Positions 1 through 7,051 of a stretch of 11,986 nucleotides of DNA are shown in pieces. Numbering within the stretch: the stretch's first letter is position 1; each line of letters begins with the position of its first letter. The DNA is from Burkholderiales bacterium (GTDB lineage Bacteria > Pseudomonadota > Gammaproteobacteria > Burkholderiales > SG8-41): positions 1 to 11,986 of the forward strand of contig SYEN01000571.1 in NCBI GenBank assembly GCA_005800795.1, in the 5' to 3' direction. The position numbers and the translations under genes are program-made. The notes under the pieces are model-generated. The model made no database searches. It was not told the DNA's origin and worked only from the letters and a program-made list of their open reading frames with translations.

Positions 1-1
1 A

Positions 2-1678
2 TCGCTGGGCGAATCCAGCCACGAAGCCTGTCCACGCTGTCACGGCACAGGCCATATTCGCGGCACGGAATCCACCGCTCTGCACATCCTGCGCATCCTG
101 CAGGAAGAATCGATGAAGGAAAACACCGGCGCGGTGCAAGCACAGGTACCGGTGGATGTCGCCACCTTTCTGCTCAACGAAAAACGTCTCGATATCCAGC
201 AACTCGAAACGCGCCAGCGGGTCACCATTTCTGTGATTCCGAATACCCATCTGGAAACGCCGAACTACACGGTCACGCGTTTACGTCACGACAACTTGAA
301 CCAAAGCGATCCCCTGCCGCCCAGCTACCAGCTGGTAAAAATGCCGGAGGAGCCGGAAAAAGCCGCGCAATCGGCCGAGGCTTCAGCGCCCCGCCCCGAG
401 GCTGCCGTCAAGGGCGTTCTACCGCCGGAGCGTCCGCCGGTACCCGTGCAATCCACGCCTGATGCCGCTGCTGCATCCCCCACACCCGCACCGGCAGTGG
501 TGGTTGACGAACAACCGTCGATTATCGGCAAAATTTTCGGCTGGTTCCGTCGCAAGCCCGTTGAAGCTGCCGCTGCAACTGCCGCCGTGGCTGCAACCGC
601 AGCGGCAACAGCAACAGCGGGCACCAGCGAAAAACGTGAAGAAGGCCGACGCGACCGTTCACGTTCAGGCCAGCGCCGTGATCGCGATGGTCGCGATGGT
701 CGTGAGGGTGGACGCGATGGCAGCCGTGGTAACCGCCACCGGGGTGAGCGTAGCGAAGGCGAGCGCAATGACCGCGGCTCGCGTGGTCGCAACAACGAAC
801 GCAGTGACCGGAATGATCGTGGTGAGCGCAGTGAGCGCGGTGAGCGCCAACAGCAACCCCGTGCGCAACAGCAACCGCGCCGCGAAGGCGAAGATGCCGC
901 GCCGGTCACCGCAATGTCTGCTGCCGAGGGCGGCACGCCAGAATCAGCGCTCGCCGCCGTACCAACGCAGGAGCAGGCTGGCGGGAATGGCGAACATCGT
1001 GGCCGGGGCCGGGGCCGGGGCGGTGAACGCGCCGCCGGACAAGATGCAAATGCGGCCACTACTGACGCCGGCAGCAACGGTGACAACGCCGCTGCGCGCG
1101 AACCCCGCATGGAACCGCAAGTCGAAGGCCGCCGTTACCGCTATCCGCGCACGCCGTTCGTACCGCGTCCGCGCACTGGCTTCGGCGATGCGCTCGATGC
1201 TGCGGCGTCTGCCGCTGCTGACACAGCTGCACCAATGCCGGCGACGCCGGATGTGCCGGTGCCGCCTGCAGCTGTTGCCTCACCCGTGGCAGTGGTGGTT
1301 CCTGTGCAATCCGCGCCCGAACCTGCGCCGGCCCAAGTCGTCAGCGCACCTGTAGCCGCCACCCCCGTTGCCGCGCCGGTAATACCGGTGGCCACTGTTG
1401 AAGCGCCACCAGCCACCACCCTGGCACCTCAACAAGCACCTGCTTCGCAGTCACTGGCACCGAGCGCACCGCACACCTTGCCCGCTGCCCCACTGAAGCT
1501 CGATTGGTCCAGCGGACTGACGCAAATCGAAACCGCACCAGAAAAAGCACAAGCCTCGCAAGAAGCTGTGGCCTCCTCGCCGCAAGCTCCGCGCCCGCGC
1601 CGCTCACGGCCCGTACTGGCGCCGGTAGCGAGTGAACCGCTGATGCAAGTGGAAACACAACGCCCGCCCCAGTCGTAG
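2..1678 (+). CDS. rne: Ribonuclease E, 3' part (5' end outside window)
   Basis: This is the C-terminal 558 codons of the RNase E/G endoribonuclease that initiates mRNA decay and rRNA/tRNA processing. The frame is already open at base 2. The Zn-link motif CPRCHGTG (bases 29-52) is the tetramer-linking cysteine pair of the family. It is followed by the end of the catalytic half (LHILRILQEES, then VPVDVATFLLNEKR and VISVIPN-type small-domain sequence up to about base 300). The rest is a low-complexity tail: Pro/Ala linkers, a short amphipathic aromatic/basic segment SIIGKIFGWFRRKP (518-559), a long Arg-rich RNA-binding-like tract (about 628-893), an RGRGRGRGG stretch (about 999-1023), and two short motifs, GLTQIET (1514-1534) and LMQVET (1640-1657). 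Such tails carry the RNA-binding and degradosome-scaffold sites in RNase E. The tail diverges too fast for partner prediction by eye. It ends 30 bp from a convergent gene. Identity is very secure; the roles of the tail motifs are inference. Confidence 0.96.
   Translation, partial: SLGESSHEACPRCHGTGHIRGTESTALHILRILQEESMKENTGAVQAQVPVDVATFLLNEKRLDIQQLETRQRVTISVIPNTHLETPNYTVTRLRHDNLNQSDPLPPSYQLVKMPEEPEKAAQSAEASAPRPEAAVKGVLPPERPPVPVQSTPDAAAASPTPAPAVVVDEQPSIIGKIFGWFRRKPVEAAAATAAVAATAAATATAGTSEKREEGRRDRSRSGQRRDRDGRDGREGGRDGSRGNRHRGERSEGERNDRGSRGRNNERSDRNDRGERSERGERQQQPRAQQQPRREGEDAAPVTAMSAAEGGTPESALAAVPTQEQAGGNGEHRGRGRGRGGERAAGQDANAATTDAGSNGDNAAAREPRMEPQVEGRRYRYPRTPFVPRPRTGFGDALDAAASAAADTAAPMPATPDVPVPPAAVASPVAVVVPVQSAPEPAPAQVVSAPVAATPVAAPVIPVATVEAPPATTLAPQQAPASQSLAPSAPHTLPAAPLKLDWSSGLTQIETAPEKAQASQEAVASSPQAPRPRRSRPVLAPVASEPLMQVETQRPPQS
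518..559 (+). other. Candidate membrane-binding amphipathic helix in the RNase E tail
   Basis: The segment SIIGKIFGWFRRKP is the only strongly hydrophobic/aromatic stretch in the otherwise disordered tail and is followed by basic residues. E. coli RNase E anchors to the inner membrane through an amphipathic helix placed just after its catalytic half. Position and composition here fit the same job, but this is inference from pattern only. Confidence 0.45.
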
Positions 1679-1696
1679 CACCGTCAGGCGACGCAA

Positions 1697-1726
1697 GAAC
1701 GGCGCGAGCTACAGCGCGTGCCGTTC
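1697..1726. terminator. Hairpin between convergent rne and phosphatase genes
   Basis: Arms GAACGGCGCG (1697-1706) and CGTGCCGTTC (1717-1726) pair over 10 bp with one G-T wobble, leaving a 10-base loop. It sits where the two convergent genes meet and overlaps the last codons of the phosphatase gene. No T-run follows on either strand, so it is at best a weak or structural bidirectional terminator, or a 3'-end stabilising hairpin. Confidence 0.4.
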
Positions 1727-2191
1727 CCGGATATGGCGCAGTAAACCCTGCGCCGCATCCTCCACCATATCAAGCACCTGTTCAAAGCCCTGCTTGTCGC
1801 CGTAGTACGGATCCGGCACGTCAACGGCGTCTTCTTTTTTGCCGTAGCACATGAACAGCACAAGCTTGGCCGCATGCGCTGGCGGACAATGGCGCGCAAG
1901 CAACGCGAGGTTGTCCGCATCCATCGCCAGCACGTAGTCAAAGTGCTCGTAGTCAGTTGCCGCGACCTGCCGCGCGCGATGCGCACTCAAGTCAAATCCA
2001 CGCCTTGCAGCGTAACGCTGCGCGCGCGCGTCGGGCGCTTTGCCGATGTGGTACGCGTGCGTCCCTGCCGAGTCGCTGGCCACATGGCGCGACAAACCAG
2101 CGGCAGCAACCTCGTAGCAGAACACCGCTTCAGCCGTCGGTGATCGGCAAATGTTTCCCATGCAAACAAACAGCACATTTATTTTATTCAT
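1709..2191 (-). CDS. Low-molecular-weight protein-tyrosine phosphatase
   Basis: 160-residue cytosolic phosphatase of the LMW-PTP/arsenate-reductase-like fold, which hydrolyses phosphotyrosine (or small phosphoester) substrates through a cysteinyl-phosphate intermediate. The N-terminal P-loop CMGNICRS (residues 10-17) has the C-X5-R signature with nucleophile Cys10 and Arg16. The general acid lies in the conserved DPYYG motif (Asp127). Length is normal for the family. I chose the ATG at 2191 (MNKINVLF); a TTG at 2200 would add three residues, and neither has a strong Shine-Dalgarno. The gene starts 30 bp after the acyl-CoA ligase stop on the same strand, so it is probably the last gene of that operon and translated from its message. 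Bacterial members often act on BY-kinases and exopolysaccharide export, but no such genes are visible here, so the substrate is unknown. Confidence 0.93.
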   Translation of the reverse strand: MNKINVLFVCMGNICRSPTAEAVFCYEVAAAGLSRHVASDSAGTHAYHIGKAPDARAQRYAARRGFDLSAHRARQVAATDYEHFDYVLAMDADNLALLARHCPPAHAAKLVLFMCYGKKEDAVDVPDPYYGDKQGFEQVLDMVEDAAQGLLRHIRERHAL

Positions 2192-2221
2192 ATAAAACAA
2201 TCACTTAGCATATTCCCCGAA

Positions 2222-3874
2222 TTAACCTGCCGGCCTGCGTACCGGCCGCGGCGCGCTTTCACCGCGGCGAACCTGTTCCACCAGTTCACGCTTGAGAATT
2301 TTGCCGCTTGCCGTTAGTGGGAACGCATCCAGCGCGAGGGTGTACTCGGGCATGTCGTATTTCGACAAACCACGCGCAGCCAGATGCGCCAGCAATGCTT
2401 CTGGCTGCAGGTCGTGCCCTTCGTTCAGCACCACCGCCAAACACACTTTTTCACCCAGCCGCGCATCCGCCACCGCAAACGCCGCGGCCTTTTGCACTGC
2501 CGCGTGGCTGCGCGCGTAATCCTCGATTTTCGCCGGATGAATATTGCGCCCGCCACGAATAATGATGTCCTTCTTGCGCCCCACCACACTCAGCCGGCCC
2601 GCAGCATCGACGCTGCCCAAATCGCCGCTCATGAACCAGTCATCGCCATTAAACGATTGTTCCGTCGCCGTCTGATCGTCAAAGTAGCCGAGCATCAAAC
2701 ACGCGCCGCGACTGCCGATTTCACCGACTTCGCCCACCGGCAGTTCTTCATCCACGTTGTCAGGGTTCCAGATTTTCACTGCATATCCGGGACACGCCGC
2801 ACCACAGGTTTCCTCGATGGTTTGTTCATTGTCGTCCGGCAGTGTGTATTGATGCGCGCCGTTTTCCGTCATGCCATAAACGTTTTGCGGCAGGATATTC
2901 ATCGCGCGCAACTCGCGCACTGTCTCGCGCGGAATCGCCGCACCGCCCATATAGAAAATTTTTACTGCGCCCAAACCACCACCACCGCGCCGGTGCAATT
3001 CCGCCAGCAGATCCATCGCATGGGTAGGCACGCCCATCACGTAGTTCGCGCCGGTTTCCCCAATCCAGTCGAGCGGCTTCAACCCCTGGGGAATGTCATT
3101 CACCACCAGTTCAAAGCCCGAAACCAGCGATTGCGCCATGGCAATGGTGCCGATGGCATGCGTCAACGGGCTCATGCTGAATAAGACAATGTCTTCGTGA
3201 TGCCGCCAGTCGCTTGCCATCGCTCGCGCATTGGCGAGCAGCGTGTTGTCCGAATGCATCACGCCTTTGGGCTCACCGGTGGTGCCAGAGGTGAATGCCA
3301 GCAGCGCGATTTTGTCGGGATCATCCACCGCCGGAGGCAATGAGGGCGCACCACCGGCACAACGTGGCATGCCTGCCCCGGCCACCGGCAACACACAATA
3401 AACACGGCGAATTGATGACACTTGGTGGGCAGCCGCCACCACGTCGTCCGCGTCTCCATTCGCCGCATCCGCACCAAACCCGGGCTGCATGAACAAAACA
3501 CGGCTTTGTATGCGATCCAATAACCCGCACACCTCAGCCACGGTATAGGTTTGATGTAGCGAAGGATTGCACACATACCCCATGCGCGAGCACGCCAGCG
3601 TCACCACGACAGTCTCCGCACGATTGGGCAGCCATACCGACACGCGGTCTCCGGGTTTCAACCCCGCCTCGTGCAAATCCTGCGCCACGACATCCACCCA
3701 GTCCGCCAGTTCGCGCCAACTGAGCCGCCGCGCGCTGTCACGCAAGGCGTAGCGGTGTGGACGCACTTGCGCGTGCTGGCGCAGCAATGCATATAGCGTG
3801 TCAGCGCGCCAAAAACCGGCGGCATAAAACGCGTTTGCCTGCCGCGGGTTATGGCGCGTCAGTAACGGAATCAT
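2222..3874 (-). CDS. AMP-forming acyl-CoA ligase, cyclohexanecarboxylate-CoA ligase type
   Basis: 550-residue ANL-superfamily enzyme that activates a carboxylic acid with ATP to an acyl-AMP and then to the CoA thioester. All core motifs are present: P-loop TSGTTGEPKG (residues 195-204), YGMTE (333-337), SGDLG (416-420), GRKKDIIIRGG (432-442, hinge), and TASGKILKRE (521-530) with the catalytic C-terminal lysine at about 525. Stretches such as MTENGAHQYT, LMLGYFDDQ and GLSKYDMPE resemble AliA-like cyclohexanecarboxylate-CoA ligases, as I remember that family. The true substrate could be another cyclic or branched acid. The ATG at 3874 is the first possible start, because an in-frame TGA lies eight codons upstream (3896-3898). 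It has no evident Shine-Dalgarno, so coupling to the upstream gene (stop at 3910) is plausible. Family identity is very secure; substrate is inference. Confidence 0.92.
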   Translation of the reverse strand: MIPLLTRHNPRQANAFYAAGFWRADTLYALLRQHAQVRPHRYALRDSARRLSWRELADWVDVVAQDLHEAGLKPGDRVSVWLPNRAETVVVTLACSRMGYVCNPSLHQTYTVAEVCGLLDRIQSRVLFMQPGFGADAANGDADDVVAAAHQVSSIRRVYCVLPVAGAGMPRCAGGAPSLPPAVDDPDKIALLAFTSGTTGEPKGVMHSDNTLLANARAMASDWRHHEDIVLFSMSPLTHAIGTIAMAQSLVSGFELVVNDIPQGLKPLDWIGETGANYVMGVPTHAMDLLAELHRRGGGGLGAVKIFYMGGAAIPRETVRELRAMNILPQNVYGMTENGAHQYTLPDDNEQTIEETCGAACPGYAVKIWNPDNVDEELPVGEVGEIGSRGACLMLGYFDDQTATEQSFNGDDWFMSGDLGSVDAAGRLSVVGRKKDIIIRGGRNIHPAKIEDYARSHAAVQKAAAFAVADARLGEKVCLAVVLNEGHDLQPEALLAHLAARGLSKYDMPEYTLALDAFPLTASGKILKRELVEQVRRGESAPRPVRRPAG

Positions 3875-3909
3875 GGCTATGCAGTGCTTCGACGATCAGC
3901 GCAACCGCA

Positions 3910-4434
3910 TCATGCCGCGACACGCAACTGCGGCGTCAACGGCTTGTAAAACCGCAGGCTGGCGTTGGCCACGGGCGCCAGCGCCGCATACTCGGCGGCG
4001 GACAGCACGCCCATGCCCCGGCCCGGCACCGTACGATCAAGCCCCACGCAATCGAGCCATTGCAGCTGCAGCGGGTATTTCCTGATTTCGCCGGTCATAC
4101 CGTCGGCCACTACCAGCACCTGATCGGACGCAACGTCAGGCATCTGCGCAATACCATCAAACAGATTGCGATCCCAGTTAATCATCAACGGCGCCCACGC
4201 CCCTGGCGAACCGCGTCCCCCACGATGCCGATACGGCGCGCTTTCGAAAACCGCGCCAGAAGTCACGCTATACGCCGCTAGGTAGGGCGCGCGACACGGC
4301 GCGATACTCACGAACCGCTGTGCCGTCGAAAACCCCGGTACCGACAACAACAAGTCCAGATGCGTCGAGTACCACGCGTTCCATTCCGCCTCGCGCTCGG
4401 GTTGGGAAAACGCAAGTTCCACACAGTAGATCAT
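3910..4434 (-). CDS. Dimeric alpha/beta-barrel-like protein, function unknown
   Basis: 174-residue soluble protein without signal peptide or membrane segment. I do not recognise a named family with certainty. The N-terminal pattern MIYCVELAF, then W18-x-x-W21-Y22-x-x-H25, then VPGFSTAQRF (residues 32-41) is typical of ferredoxin-like dimeric alpha/beta-barrel proteins (EthD/DUF4286-like), which bind or transform small hydrophobic acids or quinones. Two such half-domains could fit in this length: a second beta-rich part runs from about residue 105 (QVLVVADG). The start at 4434 is supported by GGAGA six bases upstream; a TTG at 4449 is possible but lies within that site. It is the first gene of the run leading into the acyl-CoA ligase 35 bp downstream, so a role in the same catabolic route (a small accessory enzyme or decarboxylase/isomerase-like protein) is a reasonable guess, not shown. 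Confidence 0.75.
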   Translation of the reverse strand: MIYCVELAFSQPEREAEWNAWYSTHLDLLLSVPGFSTAQRFVSIAPCRAPYLAAYSVTSGAVFESAPYRHRGGRGSPGAWAPLMINWDRNLFDGIAQMPDVASDQVLVVADGMTGEIRKYPLQLQWLDCVGLDRTVPGRGMGVLSAAEYAALAPVANASLRFYKPLTPQLRVAA

Positions 4435-4440
4435 CAAGTG

Positions 4441-4445
4441 TCTCC
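4441..4445 (-). promoter_or_regulatory. Ribosome binding site fixing the 4434 start
   Basis: The minus strand reads GGAGA six bases before ATG 4434. It rules in this ATG over the in-frame TTG five codons upstream, which would overlap the site. Confidence 0.75.
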
Positions 4446-4672
4446 ACAACTTTAGAGTTTAGCTGCAATTCGAGAAAGGTAAAATGCCGAAGCGGAACAA
4501 CGCGAAAGAAAACGGCCTCATCTTAGCCTTTGCCGAGTATGTCGTATAAACTAAAGTTACAAAGAAAGTTTTTATCGATGACTCGCAAGTCTCAAGTGTT
4601 CCGCTGCGACACGGGTCGGATCAACCTCAGTACCATTGCAACGTGTCCTTTGCGAACCCTCTTTCGCTAATG

Positions 4673-4695
4673 AAGCCAATCGACTCGACTGGCTT
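4673..4695. promoter_or_regulatory. 23-bp imperfect palindrome, candidate operator
   Basis: Arms AAGCCAATCGA and TCGACTGGCTT flank one central base (4684). Ten of the eleven pairs match; the sole mismatch is A/C at 4679/4689. Size and symmetry resemble a TetR/GntR-type operator. It lies about 240 bp upstream of the operon starting at 4434 and about 125 bp downstream of the oxidoreductase stop. No regulator gene is adjacent. Confidence 0.4.
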
Positions 4696-4725
4696 GGCTT
4701 GATAGCAAGGAAATTGTTTGTTGAA

Positions 4726-4741
4726 TGTTACGGAAGTAACA
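4726..4741. repeat. 16-bp perfect inverted repeat TGTTAC-N4-GTAACA
   Basis: Perfect 6-bp arms surround GGAA. On the minus strand this is a hairpin with a UUCC loop 79 bases after the oxidoreductase stop codon. It has no following T-run, so it could be a weak 3'-end hairpin of that gene or a second operator half next to the palindrome at 4673-4695. Confidence 0.4.
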
Positions 4742-4819
4742 GTCATCTAACCTGCAACTAACCAGCACCCAAATTGAGACGGAAATCGTGATCCTATAGT
4801 CGCGACCGTATCGCAAACT

Positions 4820-5758
4820 TCACTGCCACAGCAGCACCAACCGCCCGCGCGTGCCTTTCGCTTCCAGCCGCCGGTGCGCATCAACGGCCTGCACTGCCGG
4901 ATAAGTTGCCGCAACACGCAAAGTGATTTGCCCGGCTTCGACCTGTTGACGTAAGCGATTGAGCAAATCTGCACGGTGGTTGTAGTCGCGCACCGAGGTT
5001 TTGTGGAATGTAATGCCGCGCTCGTCACCCGCCCAGCCGCGTACGGAGACAAAGCTGCCGCCATCACGCACGGCCCCTACGGCAACGTCGCTTTGGAATG
5101 AACCGTCGGCCAAGCCATCCACCCCGCCGGGCACGGCCTTGCGTATCTGTGCGGCGACGTCTTCACCGCGCGGCACGACGATATCTGCGCCCAGCGCCCG
5201 CACCAGCGCCTCATCGGCAGGCGCTGCATCCGCCACGACGCGCAACCCATCCGCCTTGGCGAGCTGCACCACGTAGCCGCCATAGCAACCCGCCGCGCCA
5301 GTGACCGCCAGCGTCTGGCCGGGCTTGAGCGCCAGTTGATCCAGCGATTGGCGCGCAGTCAGCCCGTTCATCGGCAAGGTCGCCGCTTCGATCAACGATT
5401 TGCCGGCGGGGATGCGCACCACCGCATCGGCGGGTAAAACAATGCTTTCGCTATAACCACCGTGGCTCGCGCGGTTGACCACCATAGCCATCACGGCATC
5501 ACCCACAGCAAGGATCGTCTGCGTGCCAGCGCCGATTTCATCTATCACGCCTGCGACATCCATGCCCGGCACGTACGGTGGCGGGTCGCGACGTACGAGT
5601 TCGGCACGTGCGCCCTTGCGCAGCGTGGTGTCGGTCGGATTGACGGTCGACGCCTGCACGCGTATGCGCACTTCGCCGGCGACAGCATGCCGCTCGGGTA
5701 TATCAATGGACTGCAACACCTCGGGGCCACCGAAGTTGTATAGACCCATGGCTCTCAT
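4820..5758 (-). CDS. Zinc-independent MDR-family NADPH:quinone oxidoreductase-like protein
   Basis: 312-residue medium-chain dehydrogenase/reductase, probably a cytosolic NADPH-dependent quinone or enone reductase. The N-terminal GroES-like domain shows VNPTDTTLRKG (39-49) and PGMDVAGVIDEIG (64-76). The Rossmann domain shows LPMNGLTA (128-135) and the nucleotide loop TGAAGCYGG (153-161). The C-terminal signature AHRRLEAKGTRGRLVLLW (294-311) is typical of quinone oxidoreductases. The Cys/His zinc ligands of alcohol dehydrogenases are absent. The start at 5758 has AAGGGA eight bases upstream (5767-5772). It stands alone: about 300 bp separate it from the minus-strand gene upstream, with a terminator in between, and 385 bp from the next one. 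Exact substrate cannot be told from sequence. Confidence 0.9.
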   Translation of the reverse strand: MRAMGLYNFGGPEVLQSIDIPERHAVAGEVRIRVQASTVNPTDTTLRKGARAELVRRDPPPYVPGMDVAGVIDEIGAGTQTILAVGDAVMAMVVNRASHGGYSESIVLPADAVVRIPAGKSLIEAATLPMNGLTARQSLDQLALKPGQTLAVTGAAGCYGGYVVQLAKADGLRVVADAAPADEALVRALGADIVVPRGEDVAAQIRKAVPGGVDGLADGSFQSDVAVGAVRDGGSFVSVRGWAGDERGITFHKTSVRDYNHRADLLNRLRQQVEAGQITLRVAATYPAVQAVDAHRRLEAKGTRGRLVLLWQ

Positions 5759-6056
5759 GACGTTGTTCCCTTCAAATGTCGTTCGTGAGGATACAGACCT
5801 GCCAGGTACAGCCCTCGAAACACAAGACCATTACCGGTAGTGACTTGACGGACGGAAGTAGCGTAGCGCATCCCGTCGCTCATGTGTCACCAAAAAAACG
5901 TGGCGGGTTCCGCCACAATGCTTTCGCCCTGCATGCACATTGATAAGTGACAAACTGCAAATTCACATGGCTTGTTTGATCGAGACTGGCAGGTGGCACA
6001 GGCCAAGGCCCGGCCCAGCCAGACCCCACACACCCTGCGAATTGCGCTGCCCGTCC
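5759..6056. other. 298-bp intergenic region with a terminator
   Basis: No coding potential is seen. It contains the minus-strand terminator at 5892-5916 and, between that and the Bug gene stop at 6057, about 140 bases of untranslated 3' sequence. The part from 5759 to 5891 should hold the promoter of the oxidoreductase gene; I cannot pick out convincing -35/-10 boxes. An 8-bp palindrome TACCGGTA lies near 5832-5839. Confidence 0.6.
5892..5916 (-). terminator. Rho-independent terminator of the minus-strand Bug gene
   Basis: Read on the minus strand: GTGGCGG, loop AAC, CCGCCAC, then one G and seven T. It is a perfect 7-bp GC-rich stem with a 3-base loop, a textbook intrinsic terminator. It stops transcripts coming from the Bug gene that ends at 6057, isolating the oxidoreductase gene downstream. 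Confidence 0.88.
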
Positions 6057-7040
6057 TCAATCCAGTTTCAAATTTAGTCTTTTCAGAATTTTCTCGTTGC
6101 GCGCCATTTCATTGCGAATATAGGCATCAAACTGCTCGGGGTTCATGACGCCGACGTTCATGCCCTGCTTGGCGAGTACCTCGCGCACGTCGGGCAATTG
6201 CAGCGCCTTGCCAATTTCGGACGACAGCTTTTCGACGATGGCACGCGGCGTACCAGCGCGCACGACCGTACCAAACCAATTCAGTGATTCAAAGCCCGGC
6301 CAGCCGGATTCATCGATGGTCGGCACTTGCGGCAGCGAATCCGCTCGCTTTAACGAGGTGACGGCGATGCCGCGCAGTTTGCCGTTGGGAATGTGCTGTA
6401 CGCACTCGAACACATTGCCGACCAGCATGCTGGTGTGCCCGCCGATGGCGGCAATCACCGACGGCGCGCCACCGCCGTAGGGCACGTTGACGATATCGAT
6501 TTTGGCCACGTCCTTGAATAACTCGCCGGCGATGCGCCCACCGCCGATGACACTCGATACGGCCCAGGTCAGTTGCCCCGGACGCGCCTTGGCCAGCGCG
6601 ACCAGTTCTTTCATGTTTTTCACCGGCAGCGACGGGTGGGTGCAGAATATCATCGAGTTATAAATCAGCCGCGTGACGCCGGTGAAATCTTTCAGCGCGT
6701 CATACGGCAGTTTGGAATGCGCGAACGGGTTCACCGTGAAACTCGTAGCCATGAACAGCACCGTGTAGCCGTCGGCAGGTGAGCGAAACACTTGTTCGGT
6801 GCCGATCACGGTGTTGGCGCCGGTACGATTTTCGATCACGATGTTTTGACCCAGCGTTTTGGACAACGGCGCTGCCAGCACGCGCGCCAGCGTGTCGGTC
6901 TGCCCGCCGGCCGGAAACGGTACCAGGAAGCGAATCGGGCGATTGGGGTATTCCTGCGCGGGGGCCGCGCCAACGAAAAACGCGGCAGCGCTCAAAAAAA
7001 TGGGTATTTGCAAGTATTTGTTTTTATTCATTTTTTTCAT
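6057..7040 (-). CDS. Bug-family tripartite tricarboxylate transporter substrate-binding protein
   Basis: 327-residue periplasmic binding protein of the Bug (TctC-like) family, which captures small carboxylates or other small organics for TTT transporters. A signal peptide is clear: basic MKKMNKNK, hydrophobic core to about residue 25, cleavage near APA-Q (28/29). The family ligand loop VPFPAGGQTD (40-49) ends in the Asp that contacts the ligand, and ENRTGANTVIG (70-80) matches the second conserved loop. Length is normal. The start at 7040 is set by AAAGGA five bases upstream; upstream in-frame ATGs at 7046 and beyond would break the signal peptide or lack a ribosome site. No TctA/TctB genes are in the window, so it is an orphan binding protein. 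It is divergent from a second Bug gene and followed by a strong terminator 140 bases downstream. Ligand unknown. Confidence 0.93.
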   Translation of the reverse strand: MKKMNKNKYLQIPIFLSAAAFFVGAAPAQEYPNRPIRFLVPFPAGGQTDTLARVLAAPLSKTLGQNIVIENRTGANTVIGTEQVFRSPADGYTVLFMATSFTVNPFAHSKLPYDALKDFTGVTRLIYNSMIFCTHPSLPVKNMKELVALAKARPGQLTWAVSSVIGGGRIAGELFKDVAKIDIVNVPYGGGAPSVIAAIGGHTSMLVGNVFECVQHIPNGKLRGIAVTSLKRADSLPQVPTIDESGWPGFESLNWFGTVVRAGTPRAIVEKLSSEIGKALQLPDVREVLAKQGMNVGVMNPEQFDAYIRNEMARNEKILKRLNLKLD

Positions 7041-7045
7041 AAACA

Positions 7046-7051
7046 TCCTTT
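7046..7051 (-). promoter_or_regulatory. Ribosome binding site fixing the 7040 start
   Basis: The minus strand reads AAAGGA five bases before ATG 7040. It makes MKKMNKNK the likely N-terminus rather than several upstream in-frame ATGs. Confidence 0.7.

Larger units (their letters stand above)
4435..4819. other. 385-bp intergenic region, no gene seen
   Basis: This is more AT-rich than its neighbours and has no credible reading frame. It should hold the promoter for the minus-strand operon starting at 4434; minus-strand TTGTAA and CATACT elements around 4535-4556 are only a weak sigma-70 candidate (15-bp spacer). It also carries the two palindromes listed separately and an inverted pair of AACTTTAG-type 12-mers (4448-4461 and 4547-4558). 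Confidence 0.6.

Noticed and set aside
325..1110. Long open frame on the minus strand and a shifted plus-strand frame (462-1355) across the rne tail
   Set aside because: Both are Arg/Ser/Pro or Ala-rich mirror translations caused by the biased GC-rich codons of the disordered RNase E tail. They have no ribosome sites and no recognisable domains.
2384..3184. Open plus-strand frame opposite the acyl-CoA ligase
   Set aside because: The minus strand encodes a complete ANL enzyme with every core motif here; the opposite frame is a His/Arg-rich shadow.
4539..4547. TGTCGTATA shared with 11564-11572
   Set aside because: A 9-base match between two distant non-coding sites in 12 kb is compatible with chance, and the flanks do not match.
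5832..5839. TACCGGTA 8-bp palindrome
   Set aside because: Too short and unextended to argue for an operator.
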